Part shown: in pieces, positions 35,011-47,029 of the stretch | How positions within the stretch are numbered: position 1 is the stretch's first letter | Layout: the number at the start of each line of letters is the position of its first letter | Assembly: GCA_030686995.1 (NCBI GenBank) | Contig: CM060698.1 | Location: 136,220,106-136,284,105, forward strand | From: Artemisia argyi | Taxonomy: Eukaryota; Streptophyta; Magnoliopsida; Asterales; Asteraceae | DNA: 64,000 nt | Reading direction: 5' to 3' | The notes under the pieces: generated by a model | Seen by the model: the letters and a program-made list of their open reading frames with translations, nothing else | What the model was told of the DNA's origin: nothing | Database searches by the model: none | Made by a program: the position numbers and the translations under genes

Positions 35011-35301
35011 TTTTTGAAAAACAAACTTTTTGGTACAATTAAAGTAGTAATTCTAACTTACAAAAATCCTTAAAAATCAGTTTTATACATTTCGCCATTT
35101 CTCTAAATTTCCAACTGAAAATCCTTTAAAAAATCAAATGGGCTCGTTAGCCCATTCTAGGCCCAAGTGGCGTTTTATTTGATTAACAAGAGTGTTCGAC
35201 TAGGACTTGGTTTAGGTTTAGTTTACATAGTATAAGATCGAGTATGGCTTGCGTGTGTCGTTGGTTTAGTTAAGCGTGAGTCGACGAATTAGAGTGTCAA
35301 A

Positions 35302-35402
<101 letters not shown>

Positions 35403-36715
35403 ACGTGTAAAAATGAAATGGTGAGCCCTTTCCTAAGGGTGTCGAGGCATGTACATATATAATTATAAGTGTAACGAAAGTATATACTTAGATAATAAAG
35501 TGTGTCGTGTGAAAAAAATAAACGTGATATGCATGAAAGTAGTAGAGTAGGAAATGAAATAGGAAATAATGACTTACAACACCAAAGGTGGTGGAGAGTC
35601 CAAGTGATACGCGACAATAAGAACCAATAAAAAGTTATACCCTCTTCTTAGTGACCCTCGTTCAAAATACGTGTTACCCAAGTAGTTCTTAACTCAAAAC
35701 CTTCGTGTGTGTCTTCCTTGGTCTTGACAGTAAGTAAGAAAGAAAGAAAGAAGTGTTTGTGATATGAGATCTTGGTGAGGCTTGAAAGTGTGAGTAAAAA
35801 TGCATTAAATGTGGGTTTTATAGTAAGAGTTGGGTAGGTAGTGAGTTTTAGCATGTGATTTGGTCCTTGTAGTGTCATTCGAAACAAGACAAGCTTGTCT
35901 CTAGTATTTGGGAGATGTCAAGTCGAGTTGGGTAGTCTTTGGGGGCTATGATATATTTGTTGATTAGTTTAGTACTAGGTTAAGGTGGTTTAGGGGAAAC
36001 ATGTGATGGTACTTGTATGATTTGTTTAATTGGAAAGTGTTTTGTGTTATGGGTTAAAGAAACACTTGATCCAATGGTTAAGGAAACTTAGGGTGTGATG
36101 ATTTAAACCAAGAGTCTAATTAGTTCAATAGGTTACATGTAGGGTGGCTTGGTGTCTTGTTTTGGTTGATCTTACACGCAAGGGTGATACATGGGTGGGT
36201 TTTGTGTCGAGTTTAGGGGGAACCAAAGAAAGAAAAAGAAAATACAAGAGGTTTGGTTATGGCTCATTGGTGTCGAGTAGTAAGTATAGGTCAAGAAGAA
36301 ATTTGGCGAGGCATGAATGTGAGAAGCACAAGCTGTGCTCGTTGAGTGATTTGTATCACAAGGCAATTCGAAAACAGCCATGTTACGCTAGAAAACATAA
36401 GCAGCCCTTGGGCTTGTGAAATACTTGGCCCAAACGAAAAACAAAATGAAAATGGATTGAGTAGGCTTGTGGTTGTGTTTCGGCCTAGCAGTGAGCAAAG
36501 AAAGAAAAAGGGACCTTGGGCTTAAGTGGTACACGGCCCATCATTAAAATATTATAGTGTCGGTGACTAGTGCTCTCGTAACTTTAGTTTCGGTATCGGT
36601 GTCGGTGTTGATTCGTATAATCCATATAAACATAAACGGTGTCGTTCCTAGGTATATATACTTATATATATACATAGTCTGATAATAATTCGTAATAATT
36701 AATATATATACATAG

Positions 36716-36784
<69 letters not shown>
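36716..36784. repeat. second TA microsatellite in the Tk1 LTR
   Basis: About 68 bp of TA repeat, preceded by shorter TA tracts from 36655. Confidence 0.93.
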
Positions 36785-36788
<4 letters not shown>

Positions 36789-37041
36789 CGGTGTCTTAAC
36801 AAGGTGTTGGGTCGCAAGTGGGAGTTACGGGTGTTAACCTCGTTGGGTGACATCCAAGAGTGACAATCAGGTGATACCAGGTGACAAACATACGGTGACT
36901 AAAGAAATCGGGTGTCAAACAAACGGTGTCTCATATAAAAATTTCAAATTAGCCCGCAAAAATGGCTTAGATTAGAATAGTTTTGAAAATTAGCATTAAT
37001 AAATGATCAGGGATTTTACGGAGTATTATAGTACCCACCCG

Positions 37042-37294
37042 TTAGATTGAATTCGTCCCGAAATCCAAAGTTGAATCGGTGCTCGGGGTTGTCTTATCGA
37101 GTAGTTGGGGGTATTTAGCACGAACTTGATCCTCGCGCTCCCAAGTGAACTCGGGTCCTCTCTTAGAGTTCCATCTGACCTTAACAATGGGAATGCGACT
37201 ATGCTTAAGTTGTTTGACCTCCCGATCCATAATTTCGACGGGTTCCTCAATAAAGTTAAACTTATCGTCGATTCTGATCTCTTTCAACGGAATC
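37042..37294 (-). pseudogene. Tk1 pol C-terminus with chromodomain
   Basis: C-terminal fragment of the Tk1 polyprotein. The motif [13 protein letters not shown], then [13 protein letters not shown] and EFTWERE matches the chromodomain found at the end of Tekay/Del integrases, thought to guide insertion to heterochromatin. It joins the 50364-51688 fragment across the Tk2 insertion and ends at the stop at 37042. Confidence 0.85.
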
Positions 37295-38264
37295 TATAAC
37301 ACCTCCAAAATCGATTAATACAACGGAAGACTTAAAATGTCAGTGGAAGACTTTTGGGGTATTATATCGTGGATCTTTGTCACAATTATAGAAAACGACT
37401 CAAGTGAGACGTATTAAGTTTTATTTAAAATACCAAATATTCATAATTCCAAGAGGGTTCGTTATTTAACAACAAGTTTTATTCAAAGATAAATTATAAA
37501 TGTTTCTTTATTTGCCCCCTTCGTGTCTTTGCCATCCATTCCATTTAGTTACCTGAGATAAACATGCTAAAAGTCAACAAAAGTTGAGTGAAATTCATAG
37601 GTTTATAATTAAGAGTTTGAACACAAGAGATAGGTGCTTATTGTATATAAATACAAATAAACAAGTTAGAAAGTCGCATTCATTATTGCCTTAAGCTCAT
37701 GACACTCAACGATTCAACAGACATCAATATTTTCTGTAATAATGATGTAAAATATATAGCCCCCAAGATAGGTATTTGCCAGTAACCTATGATATTCAAA
37801 TAAAATGCATTTGGTGACTTTCCTCTAGCAACCAAATGGGGATTGTCAATCCCTAATAGATCCATTCACAATTATTTACGTTCACCTTTTAAGTGATTAA
37901 GGTTCATGATCGAGGGACTTTTGGCAATAGCTACTTAAGCAATAAAAAGATCAGGAAAAGACTTGTGTTCGGTTTTTGAGCATGTATCCCCCCCACAAAA
38001 ATAAGTTAAATGTGGGCTATGAACTCACCTTAGTAGTACAGTAGAACAAATGTAATCTCAACGATGCAAGACAACGGCTTCACACACAACCTATAAGATA
38101 TGGCACGTTTTAGTTCTTAAGTCTCGTTTTATTGCGAACGTTTATTATTAATTACGAATAATCCATAAAGTGCATAGGCGATGTGTTACGTCGTATATAA
38201 AATAGATAATGGTTACGTATTGTTTTATCGTCTAAATTTAGTTATCGTTATATAAATTTTATAC

Positions 38265-38348
<84 letters not shown>

Positions 38349-38373
38349 TGAAATAATTGAAATAATAAACGTA

Positions 38374-38436
<63 letters not shown>

Positions 38437-40623
38437 TATTATAAAAAAAATCAATATTACTATTAAATCCTTCAAGTTTCTCCAATTTACACATTTTACC
38501 CTTGACGGTAAACATTTACGTCGTTAGTCCAAAATTATATATATTTAAGTTTTAAGTCCAAGTATATCAATATTTACATTTTTCAATCCCAAGTTTTAAT
38601 ATTAACAGTTTATACCCTTAGAAAACAGTTTTTATACTTTTTACCCAAAGTTTACAAATTTGACACTTTTAGTCCCTAGTTCTCGAAAATTTGCAAACTT
38701 AGTCCAAAAATTACCAACTTTAAAACTTAACATTTTTATTATTTTAATAAGCTCAGAAAGTGTAAATTAGCTTATTCCAACAGCTTATTAGCTTATTTTC
38801 TTATTTTTCAAAAAAATGGGCCTTAACGAGTCCATTTAAGGCCCGTTAACACGTTTTGATCCAAGGGGTTTGGGGGAACTTTGGGTTTATCAAAATCCAT
38901 CATTTTAAGTCCTAATCTCATTTCTAAATAGCTTTTTCACCCAGCTTATTAGAATAAGCTAAAACTAGCTTGTTGGGCTTATCGGCCCACATAAGGTTTT
39001 TAATTTCTGAAAATCCTTTGAAAAACTCGTTTAGCTTTATGCTTGTTTAAGCGATCAAATCAAGTCGTTAGGTCAATTTATTTATCATTCACGTTTGTAT
39101 ACTAGGTAGGTAATTAGATCGTACAAAAATATTAATTGGTCATGTGTCGAATATTGAAATGGCGAGGTTAAAGTGTAGCCACAAACTCAAGCGTATAATT
39201 TGTAAGAGTTGAAAAATATTCTAAGTCTTTTTAGTGAAAATCGTATAGGTCCATTTAATTTAGAAACGTGTGAGTTTTAGAGTGTATACGTTAATATATG
39301 TTTGAACCTTTTATAGTTTCTCGTTTATGACTTATCCAAGAAATAGTATAATACATAAAATATATACGTTGCTTTTATGATTTACGATTTATAAGCTTCA
39401 AGTGTTTGTGCACAATATCAACATACGTATGTATATAAATAGAAATGAGGTTTCAAGGTCTCACCTCACCTATAAAAGGTGGCGTAAAAACAAGTGTAAG
39501 GTTCGTGTAATGGTACAAATGCTTCGTGGTTCACTTCACGTTCCACCAAGGTTCAAGAGGTTCCAATCTTGGCTTCCTATGTTCACTTTGAGACGTGATG
39601 CTCCTAGCAATCCTTATGTCCTCCACAACTGCCTCTCGTTACTATTTTTGTGATATGTGGTACGTATGAGTGTATGCAAAGACTTGTGATTGCATGGAAG
39701 GTTTATATAGGCAGTTTTTGAAGGGTAGAAACAAGATAGGCTCACAAGTGTTGGTGTAAGCATGTGAGGGCGAATAGTAGCACCACAAACAATGCCCAAT
39801 CGATTTTGTACATGGCTAGATCTTGTGAGATATCATTCCTGACAATCATATGGTGTTTAGGGTTTGTTTTGTTGCCATTGGGGAGCATGGGTGGTGATAG
39901 GGAATGTTGTAACACGTTTCAAGCTTATCCTTGCATATTGAGTTTGGTGTTTCACTTGGGTGGTTTCTAGGGTAGCAACCATGTGAGAGGGAGTGTGATA
40001 TCTATCGTTTCTGTTTCTTTGGCATTAGGGGAGACGAGACAAGCAAAAATATTCATGTGTTATGTGTAGAAATCGTAAAATACTAGGGGTGTTTTGGGTG
40101 TGTGTCGCGACAGGGAACAAAGAAAAGAGAACAAAAAAATAAGGGTGCGTTTGGGCCCAAGGCCTGGTGGGCTTGTGGTTTGCTTCGGCCCAAAGGAAAA
40201 AGAAAGAAATAAAAGAGTCCGTTTGGTTTGTATGTTGGATTTCGTGGCCCATTGGGTGTTGGGGGCCCACGTGGTGTGTCTCGATTATCATGTCGAAGTT
40301 CAAAAATATTAGTGAGCGTCCTCGGGAAGTTTCGTAGGTTCGGGGAATATAAAAATAGTATACGGTATTTAGACGAAACGTATTGTTTTAAATATAAACG
40401 TGTTATATATATTTATCGTTCGCAATAATCATAGGTTATCTAGGTCGTGTGTCAGCATCGTTCCTGGGTAAACGGTCAATCACAGTTATTGTAGTGGTTC
40501 AATATCAAGCCATATCATAAAAAAAAATTTTGTTACCCGTAAAATGGTGTTAAGTTATCGTAACATCGTTTTATTTATTCGTATGCATTTACTAATCGTA
40601 AGGGAAATTTACGAGAGGTTACA
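37295..40623 (-). repeat. Tk2 3' LTR
   Basis: LTR of 3329 bp running from TATAACACCTCC to GAGGTTACA on the plus strand. It contains TA arrays around 38265-38346 and 38379-38430 with a 32-nt spacer at 38347-38378, a GTCCC-type array at 38465-38726, AGCTTATT words around 38760-38980, and a minus-strand TATATAAA near 39703. It is close to the other LTR but has scattered substitutions. Confidence 0.95.
38265..38430. repeat. paired TA arrays with 32-nt spacer, left Tk2 LTR
   Basis: About 80 bp of TA, the spacer 38347-38378 beginning ATTGAAATAAT and ending ACGTAACTTT, then about 52 bp of TA. The same spacer is inverted in the other LTR. Confidence 0.93.
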
Positions 40624-40640
40624 TTACCTACCTCTTACAG
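40624..40640 (-). promoter_or_regulatory. Tk2 polypurine tract
   Basis: The minus strand reads TGTAAGAGGTAGGTAA directly before the 3' LTR start TGTAACC. A comparable GGGTGGGTAC precedes the Tk1 LTR. The purine content is only moderate. Confidence 0.55.
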
Positions 40641-42958
40641 GAAATTCCGTCCCGGAATTCTAGTCTAAGATAGTTGCCAAGGGTGTCTTAGGTGAAGAGA
40701 TGTGGGTACTTGGAGCGAATCTGATCTTCGCGCTCCCAAGTATATTCCGGTCCTCGCTTGGAGTCCCAACGAACTTTGACAATAGGGATACGGTTTTGTT
40801 TGAGTTGTTTAACTTCTCTATCCATGATTTCAATGGGTTCCTCGGTAAAGACAAGGTTATCATCTAGTCGAATTTCTTTCAATGGAATCACGAGAGATTC
40901 ATCAGATAAACACTTCTTAAGGTTTGACACATGAAAGGTGTCGTGGATCCGACTAAGTTCTGCGGGTAGTTCTAGTTTATAAGCCATGGGTCCTATCCTT
41001 TCCAGGATTTTGAATGGACCGATGTATCTGGGGTTCAACTTTACATGTTTTCCAAATCGTACCATTCCCTTCCAGGGAGATACTTTCAATAAGACTCTGT
41101 CTCCTATTTGAAATTCCATGGGTTTCCTTCTTATGTCGGCGTAGCTTTTCTGTCGGTCTCGGGCTGCTTGTAAGCGTTGCTTAATCTTAACGATTTTCTC
41201 GGTTGTTTCCCGAACAAGGTCTGGTCCTATAAGTTGTCTTTCTCCAACTTCTGCCCAACAAACGGGCGATCTGCACTTTCTACCATACAGTGCTTCGAAT
41301 GGTGCTGCTTTTATGCTGGCATGGTAACTATTGTTGTATGAAAACTCTGCTAATGGTAAGTGCTTATCCCAACCTTTTCCAAAATCAATAACGCATGCTC
41401 GGAGTATATCTTCCAAGGTTTGGATAGTTCTTTCACTTTGACCATCAGTTTGAGGGTGGTAAGCGGTACTCATATCTAGTTTAGTTCCTAAGGCTTTCTG
41501 TAATGATTTCCAAAAGTGAGAGGTGAAACGACTATCTCGATACGAGATAATTGAAATTGGTACTCCATGTCGAGTGACAATTTCCTTCACATACAGCAGA
41601 GCTAGTGTATTCATCTCATCGGTTTCTTTGATGGGTAGAAAATGAGCGGATTTTGTAAGACGATCCACAATAACCCATATTGTGTCGTATCCAGATGAGG
41701 TTCTTGGGAGTTTGGTGATGAAGTCCATAGTGATTCGTTCCCATTTCCACATAGGAAGTTCTGGTTGTACAAGTAGACCTGAAGGTTTCTGATGTTCTGC
41801 CTTTACTCTTGAACACATCAAACATTTACCGACATATTCTGCGATGTCAGCCTTCATGTTTGGCCACTAATATAGTTTCTTTAAATCCTGATACATCTTG
41901 TCGGAACCTGGGTGAATGGAGTATTTTGACTTGTGGGACTCATACATGATGAGCTCACAAATACCTCCAACCATAGGGATCCAACTTCTGTCCTTGAAAC
42001 ACAATGTTCCATTGGATTTCTTCACGAAACCATTCTTATTCTCGGGCATACCGTAGATCTTTTCCTTGGGTCGGTTTTCTTCTTTAAGTGCTTCGTTCTG
42101 TGCGGTAAGGATTTGGGATGGAAGGGGTGAGTGAATAGTCATCCCTAGTGATCTAACTCGAAGGGGTTTCAATCGTTCTTTTCGGCTTAACGCATCTGCT
42201 ACTACATTAGCCTTTCCTGGGTGGTAACGGATCTCACAATCATAATCGCTGAGCAGCTCTAGCCAGCGATGTTGCCTCATATTCAAATCCTTTTGATCCA
42301 AAATATGCTGAAGACTCTTGTGGTCTGTGTACACGGTACATTTGGTGCCATATAAGTAGTGCCTCCATAACTTGAGCGCAAACACTACAGCTCCTAATTC
42401 CAAGTCATGAGTCGTGTAGTTTTCCTCATGTTTCTTCAGTTGTCGGGATGCATAAGCTATTACTTTTCTTCTTTGCATCAAAACTGCTCCTAGTCCATGA
42501 TAAGATGCGTCACAATATACTATAAAGTCCTCATTTCCTTATGGGAGGGCTAATATTGGAGCTTCACAAAGCTTTTGTTTTAACAACTGGAAGGCTGCTT
42601 CTTCCTTTTCTTCCCAGATGTACTTCTCATTCTTTTGGGTTAGCTTAGTCAAAGGTTTTGCAATCTTGGAGAATCCTTCAATAAATCTTCGGTAGTAACT
42701 TGCGAGACCTAAAAATTGACGTATCTCCGTGGGGTTTGTAGGAGATGACCAACCTTTTACAACCTCAATCAGGGTCTACGTGAATGCCTTGACTATCGAT
42801 GATGTGTCCTAAAAATTGTACGGTGCGAATCCAAAAGTCGCATTTGGAGAACTTAGCGTACAGTTCTTCTTTCTTGAGCAGTTCTAGAATGATTTGTAAA
42901 TGTTCCGCGTGTTCTTCTTCGTTGCGAGAGTAGATTAAAATATCGTCGATGAATACTA

Positions 42959-43231
42959 CTCCCTCCGTCCCAAAATTATTGTCCCACGACAAAAAACACA
43001 CAGTTTAAGAAAAACACAATTAATACAGCTTTCTCTCTCTTACTTTTTTGCCAAATGACAGATTTACCCTTAACCAATTAATTAACACTTCTTTAAAGTT
43101 TGTAATATTAATTTCAACTAAGGGTAATATAGTAAACTTGACCAAACTCCAGTATCTATTTTTAGCATTGGACAATTAATTTGGGACGTACCAAAAAGGA
43201 AAGATGGGCAATTAAATTGGGATGGAGAGAG
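42959..43231. mobile_element. Stowaway-type MITE
   Basis: Element of 273 bp with terminal inverted repeats starting CTCCCTCCGTCCCAAAATTA on the left and CTCTCTCCATCCCAATTTAA read inward from the right. It is flanked by the dinucleotide TA on both sides (42957-42958 and 43232-43233). The TIR core CTCCCTCCGTCCC and TA target are the hallmark of Stowaway elements moved by Tc1/mariner transposases. It has no coding capacity. Confidence 0.95.
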
Positions 43232-44259
43232 TATTACAAACTTATCCAGGTAAGGTTTGCACACTCAATTCATTAAATCCATGAAAACTGTTGGTGCATT
43301 GGTCAGACCGAACGGCATTACTTGAAATTCGTAGTGACCATAGCGCGTTCTGAATGCAGTTTTTAGGATATCCTCTTCTCGAACTCTTAGCTGATGATAT
43401 CCTGATCTCAGATCAATTTTTGAGTACACACTTGATCCTTGCAATTGATCAAACAGATCATCAATTCGAGGCAATGGGTATCGATTCTTTATCGTAAGTT
43501 TATTCAACTCCCGGTAATCGATGCACATTCGAAAGGATCCATCCTTCTTCTTAACAAATAAAATTGGAGCTCCCCAAGGTGATGAGCTTGGTCGAATAAA
43601 TCCTTTTTCCGACAATTCCTTTAGTTGTTCTGACAATTCTTCCATTTCAGATGGTGCTAGCCTATAAGGTTCCGCTCCAGGCACTAGTTCAATCTGAAAT
43701 TCTACTTGACGTACGGGTGGAATACCAGGTAATTCTTCAGGGAATACTTCAGGAAAATCCCTAACGATAGGAACGTCATCAAGCTGCTTCTCGGATGACT
43801 TATTTTCCGTAACTTGAGCCATGAATACTTGACATCCTTCCTTCATGTATTTTATCACTCGCATACATGAGATAATTCCATAGCGAGGTTTGCTTTTGTT
43901 GCCCTGGACAATGAGTGTTTCATCCTTGAGTGGTATATGGACGGCCTTTTCGTCACAGTGAATCCTAGCACGATGGTGGGATAGCCAATCCATGCCGACG
44001 ATAGCATCAAAACTACCAAGTTGGACTGGCATAAGATCAATGGCAAATGGTTTTTCAGATAGGGTTAGGGTGCAATCTTTCATGATAGTATTGGTATCTA
44101 TTAAATTCCCATCAGCCATTTCGACTTCATAGGTGGTGTTTAGCTTAGAGGGGGTAACATTAAGTAAAGGGGCAAACATATCTGATATAAAACTCTTATC
44201 GGCGCCCGAATCAAACAATACTCTAGCATTATGATGGTTTAGTAGAAACGTACCGGTGA

Positions 44260-45390
44260 CTACATCGGGTCCGTTTCCATCTCCGAGAAGGTATACCCTA
44301 GCTTTGGGCAGTTCCTCCGGATGTGTCCTACTTCTCCGCATCCGTAACAAGTGGGTGATATAACCTGTGTGTTGCTTCCTGTAGCCGGAATCCTACAGTT
44401 TCTGGTTTGATGACCGATCTTATGACATTTGTCACATCGGACGGTACAACGACCCTCGTGATGAAGTTTGCATCGTTCGCATTGAGGTTTCTGACCGTTG
44501 TACCCTACGCCTTCCGTGGCGGCGTAGACTCGGGGTTTCTCTTGTCTTTGATTCTGCTGTTGAGTGCTTCGGTTGTTGTGATATTGTTGGTGGTTCTGAT
44601 TATTGTTGCGGTGGTTGTTGTTGCGGTGATGACTGTTGTTGTTTTGTTGGTTGTTGTTGTGATGGTGGGTGGTTCTATTATCGTCCAATTTCCTTTTAGG
44701 CTCATTGTATTTCACTTCTCGGTCTAGAAGTTTCTGAGCAAGTTCCATTGCTGCTTCCAAGGTTGGTGGGTTTGCTGAGGTGACATTTCCTTCAATACTC
44801 CTAGGGAGTCCTTCGACATATTTCTCTAATGTCTTCTCATGATTGGGTACCATGGTAGGGCATAGTATCTTGAGTTCTTGGAATCTCCGGTTGTAACTTC
44901 TCAAATCAACGCCTTTCACCATTAAGGCATGGAACTCATCCTCAAGTTTTCGTAGTTCGAAACGGGGACAATACTTCTTTAGTATTTTAGCCTTGAATTC
45001 AATCCAAGTAAGTTGATGTGCTGCCTCTGCTCCTAGTGTTTGAACGGTAGAGTTCCACCAGGATAGAGCGTCTTGCATCAGTGTTCCCGCTGCGAAGCTT
45101 ACCTTGTTGTTTTCTGAGCATCCACTTCTTTGGAAAACAGTTTCACTTCTTTCAAACCATTGAGCTAATTCCGACACTCCTTCAGTTCCTTTGAAATACG
45201 TTGGCTGACATGCTATGAAGTCCTTGTACGTGCAGTAGCGGGGTGCAGGTGCATTTCCATCTCTATTACGGGCTTGTCCAGCTAAAACGGCATTGACGCC
45301 ATCAGCAATTGCTTGCTGGATCGCTGCCGGGGTCATAACTTCATGGTTTGCTGGTGCGGCGGTCGTGGTTGTTCTCATAGTTCTAGCCAT
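44260..45390 (-). CDS. Tk2 gag
   Basis: Open frame of 376 residues. Retrotransposon capsid domain about residues 60-200 ([53 protein letters not shown]). An Asn/His/Gln-rich tract follows at about 230-285. Three zinc-binding clusters end the protein: [26 protein letters not shown] and [14 protein letters not shown], the last two canonical CCHC knuckles. It overlaps the pol frame by about 90 nt. A CCCAAAG heptamer at 44302-44308 sits at the exact place where the reading must move to the -1 frame. The gag itself has no lesion. The start at 45390 is the first Met before the conserved domain. Confidence 0.9.
   Translation of the reverse strand: MARTMRTTTTAAPANHEVMTPAAIQQAIADGVNAVLAGQARNRDGNAPAPRYCTYKDFIACQPTYFKGTEGVSELAQWFERSETVFQRSGCSENNKVSFAAGTLMQDALSWWNSTVQTLGAEAAHQLTWIEFKAKILKKYCPRFELRKLEDEFHALMVKGVDLRSYNRRFQELKILCPTMVPNHEKTLEKYVEGLPRSIEGNVTSANPPTLEAAMELAQKLLDREVKYNEPKRKLDDNRTTHHHNNNQQNNNSHHRNNNHRNNNQNHQQYHNNRSTQQQNQRQEKPRVYAATEGVGYNGQKPQCERCKLHHEGRCTVRCDKCHKIGHQTRNCRIPATGSNTQVISPTCYGCGEVGHIRRNCPKLGYTFSEMETDPM
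44302..44308 (-). promoter_or_regulatory. possible -1 frameshift heptamer between Tk2 gag and pol
   Basis: The minus strand reads CCCAAAG, divided C-CCA-AAG in the gag frame, the X-XXY-YYZ pattern. A -1 slip here enters the pol frame (CCC AAA GCT). The final G is a poor base for eukaryotic slippage, so a plain one-base deletion in a single ORF is an equal alternative. Confidence 0.35.
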
Positions 45391-45759
45391 GTTGCTATTT
45401 TAAAAGAAGGTATGTCATTAGAACATTTATAATAATCCTATCACGTCAAAAATACACATCGAGTAATAATTAGTTAAATATAGGTCGTAGTTACAATGAT
45501 TCGATCATTGAAAAGGTTTAAATCGTAAATTATCGTATGTTGGAATGACACACATAGGAATTACGAATAAGTTTGACCTGCATGAACTATATTACGATAT
45601 AATATATGAAGTTTGCAACATAAATAAAGATAAAATAAACTTCCATAAATCAATGTCAAGGTGTTACAACACTTATTGATACTTGTGCAAATGTTTACAA
45701 AACACGACAAGATACTCTTATTCGTAAGACATTGATTTTTACTTAACAAGGTGATGGTC
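45391..45759. other. spacer between the Tk2 extra ORF and gag
   Basis: 370 bp of AT-rich sequence. A 62-codon minus ORF at 45561-45749 has no recognisable feature. Nothing else is seen. Confidence 0.6.
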
Positions 45760-46812
45760 TCATGGTTTTCCTAAGGCTTTGTCTAGGCGGTTTTGGAGTT
45801 CTTGAATGGCAGTGGACATGGTTTCCATGGTTTGATCTCGAGTCCTTTCCCTTTCTCGAGATTCAAGCAGGGCTTGCCTAAGGCGTAGGTTTTCAGTGTT
45901 GTTCCTCTCAATTTCTCGGTCTAAAGTTCCCAATGTTATTTTTGTTGAAGTGTTAGCCCCACATAGTGCTCCTATGAATTCCATTGATTCCCAAAATAGA
46001 GAATCCAACTTTTCAACCTTATCTTCTATTGCAAGATGACCAATTATGAGACTGTTCATATCATCTTCAAAGGTTTCTAGAAGTTCATGTGGAATCTTGT
46101 TGAGTATACTAGCGATGGAATCAAGTCGATCTTCGTGGCGAACCATTCTTGCAGCTAACAACGGTATGGTGTGATGTATGGGTTCCCCAGTGACTGGCAG
46201 AATTCGGGAGGTAGAGTAAGAACTTTCCCCAAGTTCCCTTGTTGTTGGTGTTCCTTCTTGAGATCTCCAATATCGCATGATGGGTAATAAGAAAGACCAT
46301 CTACGAGCATCCACTCGCTTGTGGGTCCTTCGGCGTCTGCGTTGAACACAAGATGCTGAGGTGGTTGGGCGGATTGGGTAAGTCCTTTGGTGAGGTGATA
46401 TTGGGACACTTCGGGAAGGTGCAGGTGGTAATGCAAGTGGAGGTGATGCTATGGGTGATGGTGTTAGTGGCACAGTAGTAGTTTGGCTGTAGAAGATAGT
46501 AGGTAGTGGTGGTATCACTGGTGGTGCAGGTGGTGATGGCACAACTGATTCAGGTGGTATGACAAGAGCTATTGCTGGTACAACGGTACTTGCTTCATAC
46601 GGCTGAAGTTGTCTAATTTGCCTAGATCGGCGAATCGGACCAGATGATGCCAGAGGAGAAGCCTCTGTGTCAGATGCTGGCAAAAATTGTTGGCTTTGCA
46701 TGTATCCGTCGGTAGCAGGAGACATAGGCATAGGTGAGGTAGCATAGGCTGAAGTAACATCTTTAGTTCCTGAGTTTGAGGACACGCTGATAGGGTGGGT
46801 GTTTGAAGACAT
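45760..46812 (-). CDS. Tk2 extra ORF upstream of gag, unknown function
   Basis: Open frame of 350 residues between the primer site and gag, where most plant chromoviruses have only leader. I do not recognise a domain. The first 155 residues are rich in Ser, Thr and Pro (PPAPPVIPPLPTIFY). A strongly basic patch RRRRRTHKRVDARRW follows at about 157-172 and could act as a nuclear signal. A GESS motif and a charged helical half come next, with heptad-like leucines about 285-347 (LDREIERNNTENLRLRQALL) suggesting a coiled coil. There is no signal peptide or membrane segment. It starts about 200 bp after the PBS, so it would be the first ORF on the genomic RNA. It is undamaged although pol has at least five lesions. 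Ogre/Tat elements are known to carry an ORF before gag, but this element is not of that lineage. Confidence 0.65.
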   Translation of the reverse strand: MSSNTHPISVSSNSGTKDVTSAYATSPMPMSPATDGYMQSQQFLPASDTEASPLASSGPIRRSRQIRQLQPYEASTVVPAIALVIPPESVVPSPPAPPVIPPLPTIFYSQTTTVPLTPSPIASPPLALPPAPSRSVPISPHQRTYPIRPTTSASCVQRRRRRTHKRVDARRWSFLLPIMRYWRSQEGTPTTRELGESSYSTSRILPVTGEPIHHTIPLLAARMVRHEDRLDSIASILNKIPHELLETFEDDMNSLIIGHLAIEDKVEKLDSLFWESMEFIGALCGANTSTKITLGTLDREIERNNTENLRLRQALLESRERERTRDQTMETMSTAIQELQNRLDKALGKP

Positions 46813-47014
46813 GACACTGTAGTAATTTCCCGATTAGTAAATGTAAGCATAATTATAATCAATTTAAAATGCTATAAAGTAAATAATACTTTTTACCAAT
46901 TATTGGAATGCTCAGGCACGAAGGGCGTAGGATGGTATTTTATAAAAATTTTGTCCCGTTTAAAGTGTAGTTATAGTCCAATGTTCCAAAAACACTTGGT
47001 TCACTATAACCGTA
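46813..47014 (-). other. Tk2 leader
   Basis: About 200 bp between the extra ORF start and the primer site. No feature is recognised. Confidence 0.6.
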
Positions 47015-47026
47015 GCTCTGATGCCA
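47015..47026 (-). other. Tk2 primer-binding site, initiator-Met type
   Basis: The minus strand reads TGGCATCAGAGC, starting three bases after the 5' LTR. It matches the tRNA-iMet complement TGGTATCAGAGC with one mismatch. Confidence 0.82.
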
Positions 47027-47029
47027 ATC

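Larger units (their letters stand above)
40688..44350 (-). pseudogene. Tk2 pol, chromovirus type, disrupted
   Basis: Protease ([11 protein letters not shown], near 44200), RT ([39 protein letters not shown]), RNase H ([20 protein letters not shown]), zinc-binding and integrase domains ([21 protein letters not shown]), and a C-terminal chromodomain ([13 protein letters not shown] to EYTWERE near 40700-40850). Lesions in the direction of reading are a TGA at about 43262-43264 in place of an expected Arg, the MITE at 42959-43231 next to FIDD, a frameshift near 42765, a TAA near 42540 and a TAG at 41865-41867 in place of a Trp. The longest remaining open pieces are 43265-44350, 41867-42481 and 40688-41857. 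The enzyme cannot be made. Confidence 0.93.

Noticed and set aside
40025..40303. Paired ORFs in the Tk2 LTRs (40025, 40094, 39402 and their copies at 49765, 49834, 49132)
   Set aside because: They differ by ordinary LTR divergence and one copy is shortened. No sign of protein conservation.
44407..44727. Valine-rich plus-strand ORF opposite Tk2 gag
   Set aside because: It is the complement of the Asn/His codons in gag. Its membrane-like look is a by-product.
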